From Leidyana gryllorum EB-2025a (lineage: Eukaryota; Apicomplexa): DNA of 64,000 bases. The notes beneath the pieces were generated by a model. It worked only from the letters and a program-made list of their open reading frames with translations. It searched no databases and had not been told where the DNA came from. Position 1 is the stretch's first letter; each line of letters starts with the position of its first letter. The stretch covers positions 18,081-82,080 of the forward strand of contig JBLWGC010000021.1 of NCBI GenBank assembly GCA_048772705.1, given 5' to 3'. Position numbers and translations under genes: made by a program. This document shows positions 35,258-48,029 of this stretch, piece by piece.

Positions 35258-37521
35258 ATGGGGGACCCCCTCCTTCAAGCTCTCACACAGGAGGCCTGTA
35301 CGTTCTTCCAATCCCAACCGGTTCACGAATGTCTATCGGAATCCTCCAAACTACTGCTCCTCGACTCGCAGGTCTCATTATCAGTGGCTGTAAAAGCCCT
35401 CGACCAATACAGTGAGTTTGACACTCGATTGCTTCTGTCTCCGTGTGTGCTTGCGCTCGCGCAATGAGTTGGCATTGTGAGAATGAGCCCAGTAGTGCTG
35501 CTTATTACTCTCATTATCCGGAAGCACTGTGTAATTGTGTCTGTATAGACTATCTGGCGTGCGTCGCGCGCCCACCAGCAGGCATTCGTAACACATTTGT
35601 TTTCAGAGCGGCCATTCGCTTGTGTCTTCGCCCCCCGAGTTCCTGAATTCACCTATGTATTCGACGCGTTTGACGTGGTGGCCTTCGCCATCCACGTCTA
35701 TAAATACTACACTGACACACAGTATCTGGGCCAGCTGCACGACGCGTTGTGCTCGGTGATCCAGAACAGTAACACCTTTGGGGACTATCTGTGCTTGGTG
35801 GAAGGGGATGGAGAGCCGATCACGGAGGAAGTGAAAGAGAATCTCGTTCGCGACTTGGACACGACGCTGGGGAGCGTGGCGGACACCTTTAGCCTCCGAG
35901 ACTTTGAGAAGGAGGAGCCGTATCTTGGGCATTCGTATACGGCTCTTCTCTCCTCTGGTGGTGGTGGCCGTACCACTGTAGACACGGCTGCCGAAGAAGA
36001 GGAGAAAGACGCTCTGAAGACTCCCATCCACGCAGTATTCTCCTCGACTACCGAGGACCGAACGACGGCAACGACACTCAACACAGATATAACTCCCGAA
36101 GATTCTGGAGACCCCCACGCCCTCTCAATTAGAAGAAGAATAGAGCTCATATTCCCGCCCCCCTGGGCCTATGACTTGGAAAGATGGAACAGTGAGCGCG
36201 CTTTACCCTCTGAGCTGGTTCAAATCTTTGGTGTTGGCAGAGTTGAACGCACGCGCGTCCGCCCTTCCCCACTTGTCGATAGTGCACACCGCTCTCGATG
36301 CTGCCAAATTGTTATTGGAGTGCGAGTGAGTTGTGCATTGGATTTGATTGGCAATAGTCAAATGGAACACAGGCGATCGCGTGTGATTGTGTGGGATGAC
36401 GCCCGGGCAACGCCCTTTTCGTTTCTGACAACAACTTCATTGTTGGCGCATATGATTCAGCACGTGAGTGGTTTGGAGCGGTTCTGTGCGTAAGTTTGAC
36501 CGCCGCTGTTCAGTTCCGCAGCCGTTCCGAGATTCTCGACAAAAAAGTACTGTCCGAGTTGCGAGTGGGAGTGAATTGCAACGATCTTATCGTTGCCCCT
36601 CACACGACTAAATTTGTCAAGGTGAGGCTATAGGGCTGTGATGTGTGTTGACAGTGGGCGGGGGGCGGTATTCTTCAGGTTCTGGAGATTCTGAGAGGAC
36701 GGCGCTGGTCTGCGGTGCCCATAGTAGATGCCGAAGACGGATCTTTCATCGGTTTATTGTCTGTATCACACGTGACCTTCTTGGTGCTGCGGTCACTGTC
36801 TGACTCAGAATTGAAGTGGCATTGGGATGACGAAGTTGGAGACATTTGGGAGGTATTGGTGAGCACCGGTGCGGCGCATTCAAAGATGGTTCGTCACACG
36901 TATGCGCACACAAATCGAGCGAAGCAGCCGACGGCGGCTCCAGAGGTCCCAGCTGCAACTACATCTTCTCGGAGAGCGATAACATCGAAACACGGGGGAG
37001 CGTTTCTGGCCAAACTGGGGGATATGACCACTGACGAGAAGCAGGACAAAGTCACCGACACGGCCCCGGAGGATAGCGGCGGCAAGTGTTCCGATCTCCC
37101 GGCGCTGGTGGAACCGTTGGAAAGTCTCGAGTCCCCACCATTGAGTCCTTCAGATTCTCATCAGCCCTCCACCAATCCCTCAAGTGCCACAAGCGCGGTA
37201 CAAAATCTCGTTAAGAACATAACATGTTCTGCGATGGTGAGTTTCATTCATTCATTCATCGCTCTCCATCCGTCTACGCTGCTGCGTTGCAGGTGATGGA
37301 TGAGGATATGACGCTGCGACAAGCCATTGCCCATCTGGTACTCACAGATGACAGGCGTATTGTCTTTGTTGACTCTGACACGTAAGCCCGGCGGTGTCAA
37401 GCTTGTACACGATCGAAAGCAGTTTGGTTGCAGCGGGCGAATCAAAGGCTACATCACACCCTCACAAATCATGTCACTACTCATTAGATATTCTCTACCG
37501 ACCGCAGCCGCCTCTAACTAG
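35258..37521 (+). CDS. CBS-domain protein (probably four CBS motifs)
   Basis: Eight exons with consistent phases give exactly 585 residues. CBS pairs bind adenine nucleotides and regulate kinases, channels and enzymes. The third motif is clearest: LEILRGRRWSAVPIVDAED then GSFIGLLSVSHVTFLVL. The fourth reads VMDEDMTLRQAIAHLVLTDD, RRIVFVDSDTGRIKGYITPS. Less clear repeats lie at SQVSLSVAVKALDQY (start) and in the middle (LSIVHTALDAAKLLLECERSRVIVWDD). The layout resembles AMPK gamma and SDS23-type proteins. A Ser/Thr/Pro-rich insert of about 110 residues separates motifs 3 and 4. The first intron is long (195 nt). The stop codon overlaps the stop codon of the convergent gene. Confidence 0.8.
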
Positions 37522-39021
37522 CGCTCTCTTTCGAGCTGTTGCAGTTTCAAACGCAATGCCAATATTTCAGTACCAGCTCGATGTATCAACCTCGAATAAA
37601 TCGCATGACTTCTTTGATTCACAATCCGAGTCTCATTCAGCATCGCTTTGTATAACTCCAAATCGTTGTGCTCCAAACTTGCCGTATCACCACTCCCACC
37701 AGCAATCCGGTTCTCCAACGCCTTGCGGGTCTCCTGCTCCAACTTGAGATCCTGCTCCATCTGCAGCAGCCACCATTGAATATTTCAAGCGTCAATCGGA
37801 ACCTCAATTTCGTCAACATTGGGCTCATCACGTCAGAGTGAGAGTGAGAGGGAATTCACACTCACACTCCTCATCGCACACTCGCACACTCACCTTTCCG
37901 AGACGGCTCATTGCCTCTTTGGAAGCTTCCAGTCTGCGTTCCAGGCGCTTCACTTCCAACAGCAAGTCTTCCTTGGAGCGTTCGTCCTCGCCCAAGGACA
38001 CTGCGACCACAGAAGGGTGCTCGCACGAGAGATCTCACTCACTGACGTCTTTGGGCTCCTTGGTGTCGAGAGCCGGGCCGGGCATCAGGGGTCGCGAAAG
38101 TCTGAGATTTAAACAACAGGAACAGATGTAACAACAGAAAGCTGACTGGCTGACGGACGGACCGACCTTTCATCCTCCAGCGCCTTCCGCAGCGAATCCC
38201 GCTGATCTTCCAGAGCCGTCACCGTCGCCTTGACAGCAATGAGCGCCGCGCGCTGGGCAGAGTGACAGTGGAAATTCTCTGAATAGCATCTCACCAGTTC
38301 GGCGGCCTCTTTGCGGGTCTCATCAGCCGCGTTGCGCAGTTCTGCATTTTTCTCCTCCAGAGTCCGCACCTCGTCTTCTCTCTCGACCAGGGTGGAGCGG
38401 GCCACCTGGAGGTCGGCTGCTCTTTCCTGAGCCTCCTTTAGCTGAGTCTTGTAGCGGTCGACCTGGGCCACCAAAGACACGTGCTGATCCTGGTACTCTC
38501 GCAAGTTGTTAATCTCCTTTTGCATGCTGAAAGGATGGTGGGCATTGCGGTATCACCGCCGGCTGGCTGGCTGGGTAGCTCACCTCTCAACACGCTGCGT
38601 GTGGTCCTTCTCCGTCTTCTTACGGTCGGTTTCTCGCTGCTGCGGGGGATTTGAGGAGGGGGCGCGACTGGAGGGTGCCAAACCTGAAGCTCTTCCTTCA
38701 GTTTGCTGATCTCATCGCCCAATTGGTCATTCGCGGCGCGCAACTTAGAGATGTCCTCGTTCTTCCTCGCGCGCAGATCGGCGTACTTGCGCTTCTGCTC
38801 TGCCAGGTCATTCTCACGCTGAGCTAATTCTGCTTCAAGGGTCTGTACATGTTCCACGAGGTCCTGATAGTGCTGTTCCCAAGTTTGCTCCTTTTCATAT
38901 GAAAAGTTAGGATCTGAAGCAGGTGCGTGAGGGGTACCTCGGCGGCAGATGGCTGTTCATCTGATGATCTCTGTTGCTGTAGATTGTCCAAATTCAGTGG
39001 AGGGGGTGGTGGTTGCGACAT
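37518..39021 (-). CDS. Coiled-coil protein
   Basis: Eight exons sum to exactly 357 residues from ATG 39021 to the stop at 37518. After a proline run (MSQPPPPPLNLDNLQQQ) nearly the whole chain is heptad-like coiled coil, rich in Glu, Lys, Gln, Leu and Arg (VEHVQTLEAELAQREND, EEKNAELRNAADETRKEA). No globular domain is seen, so a structural, cytoskeletal or tethering role is likely but unnamed. Intron 4 (38253-38294, 42 nt) is a stop-free multiple of three. The last intron (37761-37893) carries repeated GTGAGAGTGAGAG motifs. The gene is divergent from laforin with 27 bp between start codons. Confidence 0.7.
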
Positions 39022-39048
39022 CAATTTTTGTTTTGAATACGCGAGTCG
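39022..39048. promoter_or_regulatory. 27-bp gap between divergent start codons
   Basis: Only 27 bp lie between the ATG of the coiled-coil protein (minus) and the ATG of laforin (plus). Both starts are supported by the protein sequence, so transcripts must start inside this gap or within the opposite coding region. Confidence 0.5.
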
Positions 39049-40392
39049 ATGCTGCTCCAATTCAGTGTGGTGGCCTTCGTGTCCGGCGATCGAGAGCTAG
39101 GTGTGGTGGGAAGCCACCCCGCTATCGGCGGATGGGACCCGCGGAAGGCTGTCCCTTTGCGACCCTACCGAGGTGGCACTCTTGGATTCACCTCAGGAAC
39201 CACAAACATCCCCAAATCAGTCAGCCTCAGCGGTCGAGAGATCTCAGACAGCTGTCCGACGTTCTTTTGCGGCTTCGCCGAATTACCCGACGTCCAGTAC
39301 GTGCCCCAACAACCGTTGGAACCCGGCGCACAGCCGCAAGATGTGCGCTTCACCACTACTCTGAGCGCCCCCATCCAGTACAAATACATCACTTGGAGGA
39401 AACGAGGACGTACCAGTGCTGCTACTACACGTGAGGCCGACCACTTCCCTCTCCCGCCCATCCCTGGAGCCACGCATCTGACTCCCGACGGCTTTCTCTA
39501 TACCTCCGCGGAACTCTCGCTGCAGGACCCTGAGATTGTTGAGCCTAATGAGTCCGAAAAACCGGAAGACTTGGTGACATCGGATATCTTGTGGGAAGGA
39601 CGAGGACCATCCGAGAACCGCTACTTGTACGTAATAGGTGGGGATTTTGGGACGGCAGAGTCCGAAGCGGACTCCGCCGGTCTGCGGCACGTAATGCGCG
39701 GACAACACCTCGTCATTGGCAAGGCAAGGACTTATTACGCCTTGCCGCCCGCTGACTTCATTATGCCCTACCACGATCTCACCGAACAGCGCTCTGAACT
39801 AACACACACCACACGTTACTACCAGCGCGTCAAGGAACTGCGAACAATTCACTTCAACTACATACTGCCTCGACTTTACGCGGGAACCTGTCCAAGACGG
39901 CTCGAACACGTCGACCTGCTGCGCGACGTCTACGGAGTTGGAGCCGTTTTCAATTTCCAAAGTCTTGAGGACTTGCAGAACAATTGGATCAACAATGCAG
40001 ATCCAGTACATGAGCGAAACCCGCTCACTCTGCACGCTATCTACAGCCAAAAGGAAGTCCAGCTCATTCATATTCCCACTACAGATATGTGCACTGAAGC
40101 GCGCGCAGGAATGATGGCGCAGGCCGCTTGGCTACTGGCCGGCTTTCTGGTAGCCAACCCAGACAAAAACGTCTACGTTCACTGCAACGCTGGCGTCGGA
40201 AGAGCCATCGCAGGTTGCTGTGCCTTCCTCCACTTCACGCTCGGAATGAGTGAAGAACAAGCAAAACTTCTCGTGCGAAGACAGCGTCCTGTTGCTTACA
40301 TCGATACATTAGCAATCCGATCAGGGAAGAAGGACTTCGATAAGAAGTTTGCTAAAGCGACTCTATGCCTGCCTCTTGTGGATTTCAAATAA
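39049..40392 (+). CDS. Laforin-like glycan phosphatase (CBM20 plus dual-specificity phosphatase)
   Basis: Intronless, 447 residues, longer than human laforin (331). The N terminus begins at once with a CBM20 starch-binding domain (VSGDRELGVVGSHPAIGGWDP), as in laforin. The C-terminal part is a dual-specificity phosphatase: IHIPTTDMCTE supplies the general-acid Asp, VHCNAGVGRA is the P-loop with Cys and Arg, and RRQRPVAYID matches laforin's recognition loop. The P-loop position normally Ser/Thr after Arg is Ala. Laforin removes phosphate from glycogen or amylopectin. A middle section of about 120 residues is extra. Presence of laforin implies storage of insoluble glucan. Confidence 0.85.
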   Translation: MLLQFSVVAFVSGDRELGVVGSHPAIGGWDPRKAVPLRPYRGGTLGFTSGTTNIPKSVSLSGREISDSCPTFFCGFAELPDVQYVPQQPLEPGAQPQDVRFTTTLSAPIQYKYITWRKRGRTSAATTREADHFPLPPIPGATHLTPDGFLYTSAELSLQDPEIVEPNESEKPEDLVTSDILWEGRGPSENRYLYVIGGDFGTAESEADSAGLRHVMRGQHLVIGKARTYYALPPADFIMPYHDLTEQRSELTHTTRYYQRVKELRTIHFNYILPRLYAGTCPRRLEHVDLLRDVYGVGAVFNFQSLEDLQNNWINNADPVHERNPLTLHAIYSQKEVQLIHIPTTDMCTEARAGMMAQAAWLLAGFLVANPDKNVYVHCNAGVGRAIAGCCAFLHFTLGMSEEQAKLLVRRQRPVAYIDTLAIRSGKKDFDKKFAKATLCLPLVDFK

Positions 40393-40579
40393 ACATCCGC
40401 GTGTGTCCATGGTGTGTTGCACTGGAGACACACAACAATGCCCATCGCTGGGGTAGCGAGTTGTGCTTCGTTACTTGCGGAAGCGTGCCCGCCCATCTCC
40501 AACAACCATCCGACGGCAATCAATAGGAGGCATCCGATCGAATCAGTACATTCATTCCGCAGGGTACGTCAGCCATACC

Positions 40580-43500
40580 ATGTCCACCTCCAAGCCCCAA
40601 GTCCGCATCGGGAACCCACCGGAAGGCACAGAACAGGTCTCATCTTGCCCTCTTTGAGTCGTTCAACTAGACTTGTGGCTTTGACAGCGTGTGGTGTCTG
40701 TGTGTACGCGTGTGACTAGTTTGATAGACCTCCAATACTCTATTCCTTTTCAGGGTCACTTTCATAATACTAGGGCAATGGGGATCCAAACACCAATTGT
40801 CCTTCGCGAAGAACATCTCCGCAAGAAAATTGAAGTAGGCAGTGTTTAGCTCTCTGATTTGAAGTCTTGTGACAGGAAGCAACAGGACTTCCTTTTGAGA
40901 GCTCTCCTTCGCAGACAGTCAAACCAACTGTCTCGATGCCGGAAACGATACCTCAAGAGCCATGGTGTTCACAAGTAGGGGTAACACATCGCGGCACGTC
41001 CAACCACATGATCTCTGTGCAGAATGAGACCAATCGATCTAGATGGGGAGCTGCGTCAGGGAGTGATGAGAGGCAGGAGACCGAGGTAAGCACGCAGTAC
41101 CCCTTCTACGCACAAAGCAATCTAACTCCTCAGAGTGCTATCAGGCTCATGTATGAACGTCTAAGGCGTTTCCTTCAGCGTCGAGAACAAGCAGACCCGC
41201 AGCTCCTGACCCGGGCCCGTCAAGAAGTCGCGGAAGCGGGACAGGGAGCAAGTACGTCCAGAGGCACGTCGGCAATCCCGCCCTTGGAGCACAGAGACGC
41301 ACCACAAAGTGTCGCCAACTACGCCAAAGTTGTGTCTGGGATGATAGATATGGTGACCTATCTTGTGGAGTTCGAAGCGGCTTCCAAACAAGAACTAGAG
41401 GGAACGCCGGACACCTCGCCATTGCGTCCCGGTCAGGCAAGTGGCGCCGGCGGCTGTGGAGGAAAGTTTGAATCGGAGAAGAAAGCTCTGGAGAGCGTAA
41501 TCAAGGAGCAGAAGCAAAGTCTCGCTGACAAGGAAACGGCGATCAATGAAACACGGATGCAAGTCTCTAAACTTTCACTAGAGCTGGAGAAAATGCGATA
41601 TCAAATGGAACATCAGCGGAATATGATGTCCAAGTATAAGGAGAGATGTGACGAACTGGAGAAGCAGAAGTCCAAGCAAGATAAGAATCAAGACTCTGAC
41701 TGGCTCAGAAACCGTATATTCAATGAGATTAAGAAGCAAGAGGAGTTGAGTGCCGAGATTAAACTCAGAGACTTGGAGTTGGCTACAAAGAATGAGGAAG
41801 TGCACAAGATAACGGAGGCGATTACAAATCGGAATGAGAAGATTAAGGGGCTTATGGAGCAAGTTGATCAACTTGAAGAAACTTTGGATTCAATTACCAC
41901 CATCACCAAGCACCCGCTGGACCCTTACTCATCTCGAAACTTGCTCCTCGAGAGGATTCCTTGCGCACAATCACCTACATATGAGATTTCGCCAGAGGAC
42001 GACCAGGTTGAGGTAGCTGAAGCCGTAGCCGAGGGGAAAGCATCGGCATTGAAATTATTGGATGGGAATGTGCGTGCCATAGTGGCTCAATGGCCCGGAT
42101 TGTTGGCTGATCCGCCCTTCGAGCGTGAGGAGCTTCGGGGAGTTATTGGATTTTATTACCCTTCTGGACGCGCGCCACCTCGCGACTGGTACCTTCACGA
42201 GATCCATCAGATCACTCGAGGACAAGGAACTCGAATGCCACGCGAGCTGGGTTGTCGAATCGGTAACGAGCGTCATGAGCCATACAGACTTATGTTGGAT
42301 GACTTACGGGCCGCGCTGACTAGGGATCCTTCAGCGCCTACACGCACCCCTCCGCGTCGCGATAGAGGTCTTGATGAGGACGAGGAGATGAATAGTGGAG
42401 ATCGCTTATATATGGTATCTGGATCACGTAGTGTGTCCCCAGAGGTCAAGAACAAACGCCCAGCCGATTCACAAGCTGTTCCGAGATCAATCGACACCAC
42501 TGATCCGCTTCCACGCGACTTTGTTCAAGACCAAATGGACCAGCTCGCACAAGAGAGAGAGCGCCGCATCAGAGCTCGCCGTGCGCTGCATGTGGTGCTT
42601 CCTCGCGACCTCCCCGTAAGTGTTTGTCTCATGCATGGTACTCTAGTGTGTTTGATCTCAACTGCTCTAATTTCACTTCTTCGCTCTCTATTGTCTCATT
42701 CGCTATATCCTATGCTCCACCCGTATGCGGTATTGTCTGCGTTCTCATGGATCCCTCCCACCCTCTGGAAAGTGCGTCACATCATCCCCCTTTGGGAGAC
42801 TTGTCATCATTGCTTCTTTGATCAAACAGAAAATACACCGACTTCGTCAAGCCGAAGGACGGGATCGGAGCGAGGCAGAAACTCAATCTGTGGAGGAACT
42901 TGCGCAGAGCAGAGTTGAGAGACAACAAGAGTTGGCGAGGAAGATCGTGACCGCTCGCCAAGCTATCCGCGAGGGCACAACATTCCGAAGAGCTAGTGTG
43001 GAGCGGTTGCACCCACGTTCTCCTCCAGTAGTCGACGAAGGCGACCAAGCTGAAGAAGCACTTCCTGGGGAGTCGGGTTATGACACGGCGTCAGAACTCG
43101 CACCAGGTGACCGTCGTCATGGCACGGAGGGGTACCTCCGCGAGCCTGAAGGAACTGAAGAAGAGATCAGCGAAAGAGACGAGGAGGACGAGGAGGCTGA
43201 TGATGAGAATGACGATGATGAGGGAGGCAACAGGAAACGCAAGCGCCCTGTAAAGGCGGAGAATGAAATCACTCCCAGCCCTGAACACTTCCAAGCCCGT
43301 CAGCGCGATCTCTACCTCAGACATCAGCAAAGTGCAGAGTTACGCAACCAGAACTGGCAAGGGGCAGAACAAGGCAGCATCGAGTGGCGATCGCAAGCCC
43401 ACGGGGAGGAAGAACACGCTTCCCTGGATGCAGACAGTACCACAGCGGTCGGAAGGCCTCGGTCGAAGTTTCCACACCTTGGATTTGCTCACACGCAGCC

Positions 43501-46500
43501 GCGTACACACCACCTGCTGGCACGTGATCGACCATTGGAAGCTCACCGATTACCTGCCAGCCAGGAAGCAGGGATGGGGCTCAATGATTTGGAGGAGTAC
43601 AACTTCTTACAAACCCAGCTCAATAACTCTCCTCCCGAGTCTCGTCCTCCTCGTCCCGAAAAGAGCGCTCCTGTTGCCGAGGCACGGAGTGCACAACATG
43701 GGTCTGGCCGGCACGCCAGGTACTACCTCAATCCTGCAAAAGACATGGATCGCGGTGAAGTAGAAGCAAATACATATGAGATCTTGGAAGCGACCAAGCG
43801 TAATCTCTATACTCAATACCCTCCGCCTCTTCGTTCCCTTGATCCTGGTCCTGAGGCACCGATGACACGGAAGGAACTCCACAACCGCGGGCAGCACACC
43901 GACGTCAAGCCTTCAGCCACTCCTCCGCGCAATCCCTACACTAGACCTGTGTACGCCCCAGAAAGCGAGCTGGTGACCAATCCACCCACCCCGGTGCTTC
44001 TTGGGCATCAGGAACCGGCACGGCTTATCGTGAGCAACGCCATGGTCGCCGCTGAGGCCCCCCCAGGCACACCGCCAGACCGCGTCGGGAAGGGGGCACT
44101 GAAGGCAACAGGTGGAGTGGCCAAGGATATGGTGCGCGCCCTGCTGGAGACCCAAGATATAGCCACTGCGGTATGGATCATCCTTGATGCAAACCTCCGG
44201 CTCACAGCTAATCCGACCACTTGCCTTTGCAGCTGACACGCTGCATTATCTCCACTCTTATCTCTGTGCACTTTACCCTCTGCTGTGCTCACTATTTCCC
44301 ACTTTCTTCTTTTCATCGTCATGCACGTTCAATTCTTTCAGATCGACTCTGCTTCCTTCGAGCAGCCCGAAGAATCAATTCCCCCTCAGCAAGCGGCCGC
44401 TTCAGGTCAACATATCACAAAGGTGCGTTTCAGATCTACCCCAGAGATTTTCTTCCACTCCCGGAACTCTACTCCCAACTCCCATCCCCATACTCCCTCT
44501 TCTAATGCCGATTCCCCCTGTGGTACGAGTATTCCACAAAGAAGTGGGGTCATGCATTGGCTTAACAAAGCACTTTGGCTGGTTGGGGTCCGATCGCCCC
44601 GCACATCGACACAAGATCAGCAAGACGCTGATGATGTTGGATCAGAAACCTCGAGGACAGAAGGTACAGAGTTGGAGTCGGAGCAGCAAACCCGAATGGA
44701 CGATATGGAGTCTGCTACACCAAAGTTGCGCAAAAAGAATCCACCAGACAACCCAGTGGATCCACAGAGCCCTGTCACTCCGGCCAAGCAGAAACGAAAA
44801 TTGCGATCCAGTCTTGACACTCGTGCTTATCAAGCGAAAAGACGTAGGACTAGAAGTCAGGGTACTGTTGACTCCGAACCTGAGGGAGTCAAGACGGTGG
44901 GCGAGTCTTCCAATCCCATGTCGGCGGAGCTGAAGAGTCCCCGAAACGCGGCGCGTCGAAAAGGTACCCCAGATCGTGATGAAGACATTTCTGAACCCCT
45001 GGTGGAGATCCAATCTGAAGGCCAGGATGTCTTTTATGTCCCTGCTGTTCATAATCAGGGTGAACAGATCCTATTGGAGCCCGGCATTGTTACTATTGTG
45101 GATCAAACACCCATAGACGATAAGTCGGAGTCGCTGCATCGTCCTCTCACCCGGCATCAGTCGGCAGACTTGGGAATAGTCCTTAGTGAAGTCCCTGCTA
45201 GCGAAGTTGTTGAAGTATTGGGACGAGCTCAAGCATCTTCCCCGACAAAGGGATCGATGAGTGGGGATCAAATGGTCGATGCCGAGTCCACAAATGTTGT
45301 CCCTCATGATTTGGAAGAGATTACTGCGAATTTCAAGGAAACCACGGAGAAGCTCGCACGTGTCAGCCTGAACGTACTGGAGGTTTCTAGTCAGCTTGGC
45401 CAGGCGGCTAAACGGATGTCGCAATCCGGGGGTACAAGAAAGTCGAATTCGGATGACATCCCGCAGGAAACGATGCTGGCGATAGAAGATGCTCGCGTGG
45501 AATTGTCTGCAGTTGTGAATGAGGCTGCTGAACTGCCGAAGGCGTCGCGTGCTTTGAGAGAGAATGTTACACTCCTGATCGAAGATCATAGTGTTCTACG
45601 GGATCCCGACAACGTGTTGAACACTGTGGACAGCCATTTGCGCGAAACGAACACTATTCTGAACGACTTGGCGACGAGGGTGCTCGAAATTTCCAAAGTT
45701 GAAAAGCGAGTGTCCAAGGCCAAACCGAATATGGGAACTCGTCTGTCACAAGCGGCCGAGACCTTGGAGCAAGCTACCATGACCCTCATGGAGACTACTG
45801 CAGATCTATCCAATGTTGCTTATACAATGGCAGACACTCGTGAAAAGCTTTGGCAAAGAGGAGAAGATCGCCGTTTACACCAGAGTGCTCGACAAATGCA
45901 CAAGTCAGCGTCTCGCTCCCGGCCTCCTAAACGTATGACAGTGCCTGTGCCACCACGCGCTTCGAGACGAACAACTCGGAGCCAGTCTGGGGAGCTTGCT
46001 CACGGCGACAACTCTCCTGCTACTCCATCACTTACAATGGGGAGCAGTGACCGTGGGCGCCGACGATCTCTACCCACGTTCTATAATTATACCACATCAG
46101 GGTCGGTTGCGGATGAATCGTCGCCTGACGCTTCCCCTGCGAGTCCACTTCGAGGACGTGGAGAAGACGTTGACAATCTCAGTCGACCCGCCAGAGATGT
46201 GATGACACGACGAAGCTCGAGAATCAGCTGGAGAAGTTTACCCCCCACCCCCCTAACAAACGCCTTCAACACGCCCCCATCAATCCTTTCCCCTTACACA
46301 CAATCGTTTCCCACTTCGCCCAAATCATCATTACAGGTGGAAGAGACGGAAATAGAGGATGAGGAATCTGTTGAGACAGGAGGCGCACGTCAGAGTGGAA
46401 CAGAGGGTGCCGGCGAGCGAGGCCAAAGTGAGAAGGCAGGAGCGGATAGTGCTCACGAGGCGGATGGAGAAGAATCCTCGAGGGCGGCCAAGGCACCCAA

Positions 46501-47780
46501 TAAGCGATTGCGGTCGGCTCCGAAGAAATCATCGAGTGCTAATATGGGGACAAAGAAGGCGCGCAAGAACGTTCCTGTATCCTCTGCGACTCAGCCAGAG
46601 GCGACAGTCGCACCGCCACCCGATGCAAATACTACAGGTCACGTCACTCGCGCACGTGCGGCCGCAACTGCCACGAAGACCACCAATCAAGACGACAATC
46701 CTCCCGCCAGTCCTGTTGCGGTAGGTAAAGGAAAAAGCAAAGCTTTAGGGCGGAGAAAGAAAGGATCCGACGATGAGAGCACGGGGGCGCAAGCTAGCGG
46801 GGTTGCAGCTCCAATGCCTCCGGGCCCCCCACCCGCCAGATCTGGTCGAGTGGGGAGGAAGGGCTCGGCTTCGAGTCAGAAAGAGGCACAGGAAGTGAGC
46901 GAGCCGCACTCAGAAGAGGTTGCTACCAAGGCTGTCGTGAAGCGGAGAGGGCGCAAAGGATCAGCGGAGAAGGACGCCGGAGTGACCGAGGCCATAGTCA
47001 GCGAAGCAAGTGCTGAGCCCCCATCAGCAGCAACCGAGCCAGCCACTTCCAAGACGGCGACAGGTGGTGCAACTCGGGTAACAAGAGCCCGGCAGACGCG
47101 GAAAGCTTCTCAGCAAGAGAGCGAAGCGGAGCCGATATCCGCTACGATTGAGCCTGTGTCTGAAGCCACAGCCCCTGCCGTGAAAGCTGGAGCCAAGGCG
47201 ACAGCTGGCCGACGGGGGAGGAAGGCGTCTGCTGAGAATGTTGGAGAATCGGAGACCGAGCCCAAATCAGAAGCAGTGCCACCAGCCCCGGCAAAAGCGG
47301 TGTCGAAAGGTACCACACGCAGAGGTGGAAAGAAGGCGGCTGGAGGCGAAGCGACTGGTAAGGGTTCCATGGGGAAATATGCTGGATGACTAACGTTGCG
47401 TAACAGTTGGTGAAGAGCCAGCTGTTGTCGCTGCGACGAAAGGTGCTGGAGGGAAGTCTCGAACCGTGGGACGGAAAGGATCAGCAGCGTCAGATCATAA
47501 GAGTGTTGCTGAGTCGGATGCGTCTGCTGGCGCTAACGTGTCGGTGGCTGCTCCTAAGACGGTGGTCCGGAAGGCAAGTTCGAGTGCCCGAGCAAAGGCG
47601 TCTGCGTCAACACAGCCGGAGGCGGTGGATACTGACGAATCTTCGAAACGTGCTTCTCGGAGTCAAGGTCGAGGGGCAGGCGCAGGCGCGGTTACGAGTG
47701 CTGGTGAGGAGTCAAGTTCCAAGGCAGACGCGGGTCCTGCCAAGAAGTCACGACCGAAGAGAGTAGTATCGAAGAAGTGA
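40580..47780 (+). CDS. Very large disordered coiled-coil protein with AT-hook-like repeats
   Basis: No family recognised. Six exons (40580-40636, 40754-40834, 40876-42615, 42830-44170, 44342-47357, 47407-47780) sum to exactly 2,202 residues. The first two short exons are inferred from splice phase; ATG 40936 is an alternative start. Residues about 230-370 form a long coiled coil (Glu/Lys-rich, METHQRNMMSKYKER-like pattern). The centre is disordered and charged with an acidic run near 43180-43230 (EEDEEADDENDDDEGG). A second helical region (45300-45850) follows. The C-terminal 350 residues carry repeated basic GRKGS/RRGRK motifs like AT-hooks between acidic spacers. A nuclear chromatin or scaffold role is likely. 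Introns 3 and 4 are unusually long (214 and 171 nt). Confidence 0.65.
46840..47520 (+). repeat. Degenerate protein repeats with GRKGS/RRGRK cores
   Basis: Five or so units of roughly 45-55 codons, each with a basic core (VGRKGSAS, RRGRKGSAE, TRARQTRKAS, RRGRKASAE, TVGRKGSAAS) followed by an acidic Ser/Glu/Ala spacer. The cores have the R-G-R-K shape of AT-hooks. One copy is split by the last intron (47358-47406). Confidence 0.7.
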
Positions 47781-48029
47781 GTGGTACGATGCGAGAAGTC
47801 TGTTCTTCGTATGTGGGAAGGGTGAAGTCCTTCTCTAATTTTCGAATTTCAACGGGTGGTGGCTGGTGCTTTTGGGTGGCATCCATTTGTTTGAATGAAT
47901 GTTTGAATGAATTTACGCTTTGATATGAACCATTTACCGCTCGCTATTCCCTATTTTTTGATTTCTGTGATTGTTGAAGAAGTTTGGTGTAAATGAGATA
48001 TACCGAATGAGTGGGGGCAACAACTGTTC

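Noticed and set aside
40667-40882. Minus-strand frame of 71 codons upstream of the large nuclear gene
   Set aside because: No neighbours to join it to, and the plus strand has phase-consistent exons here.
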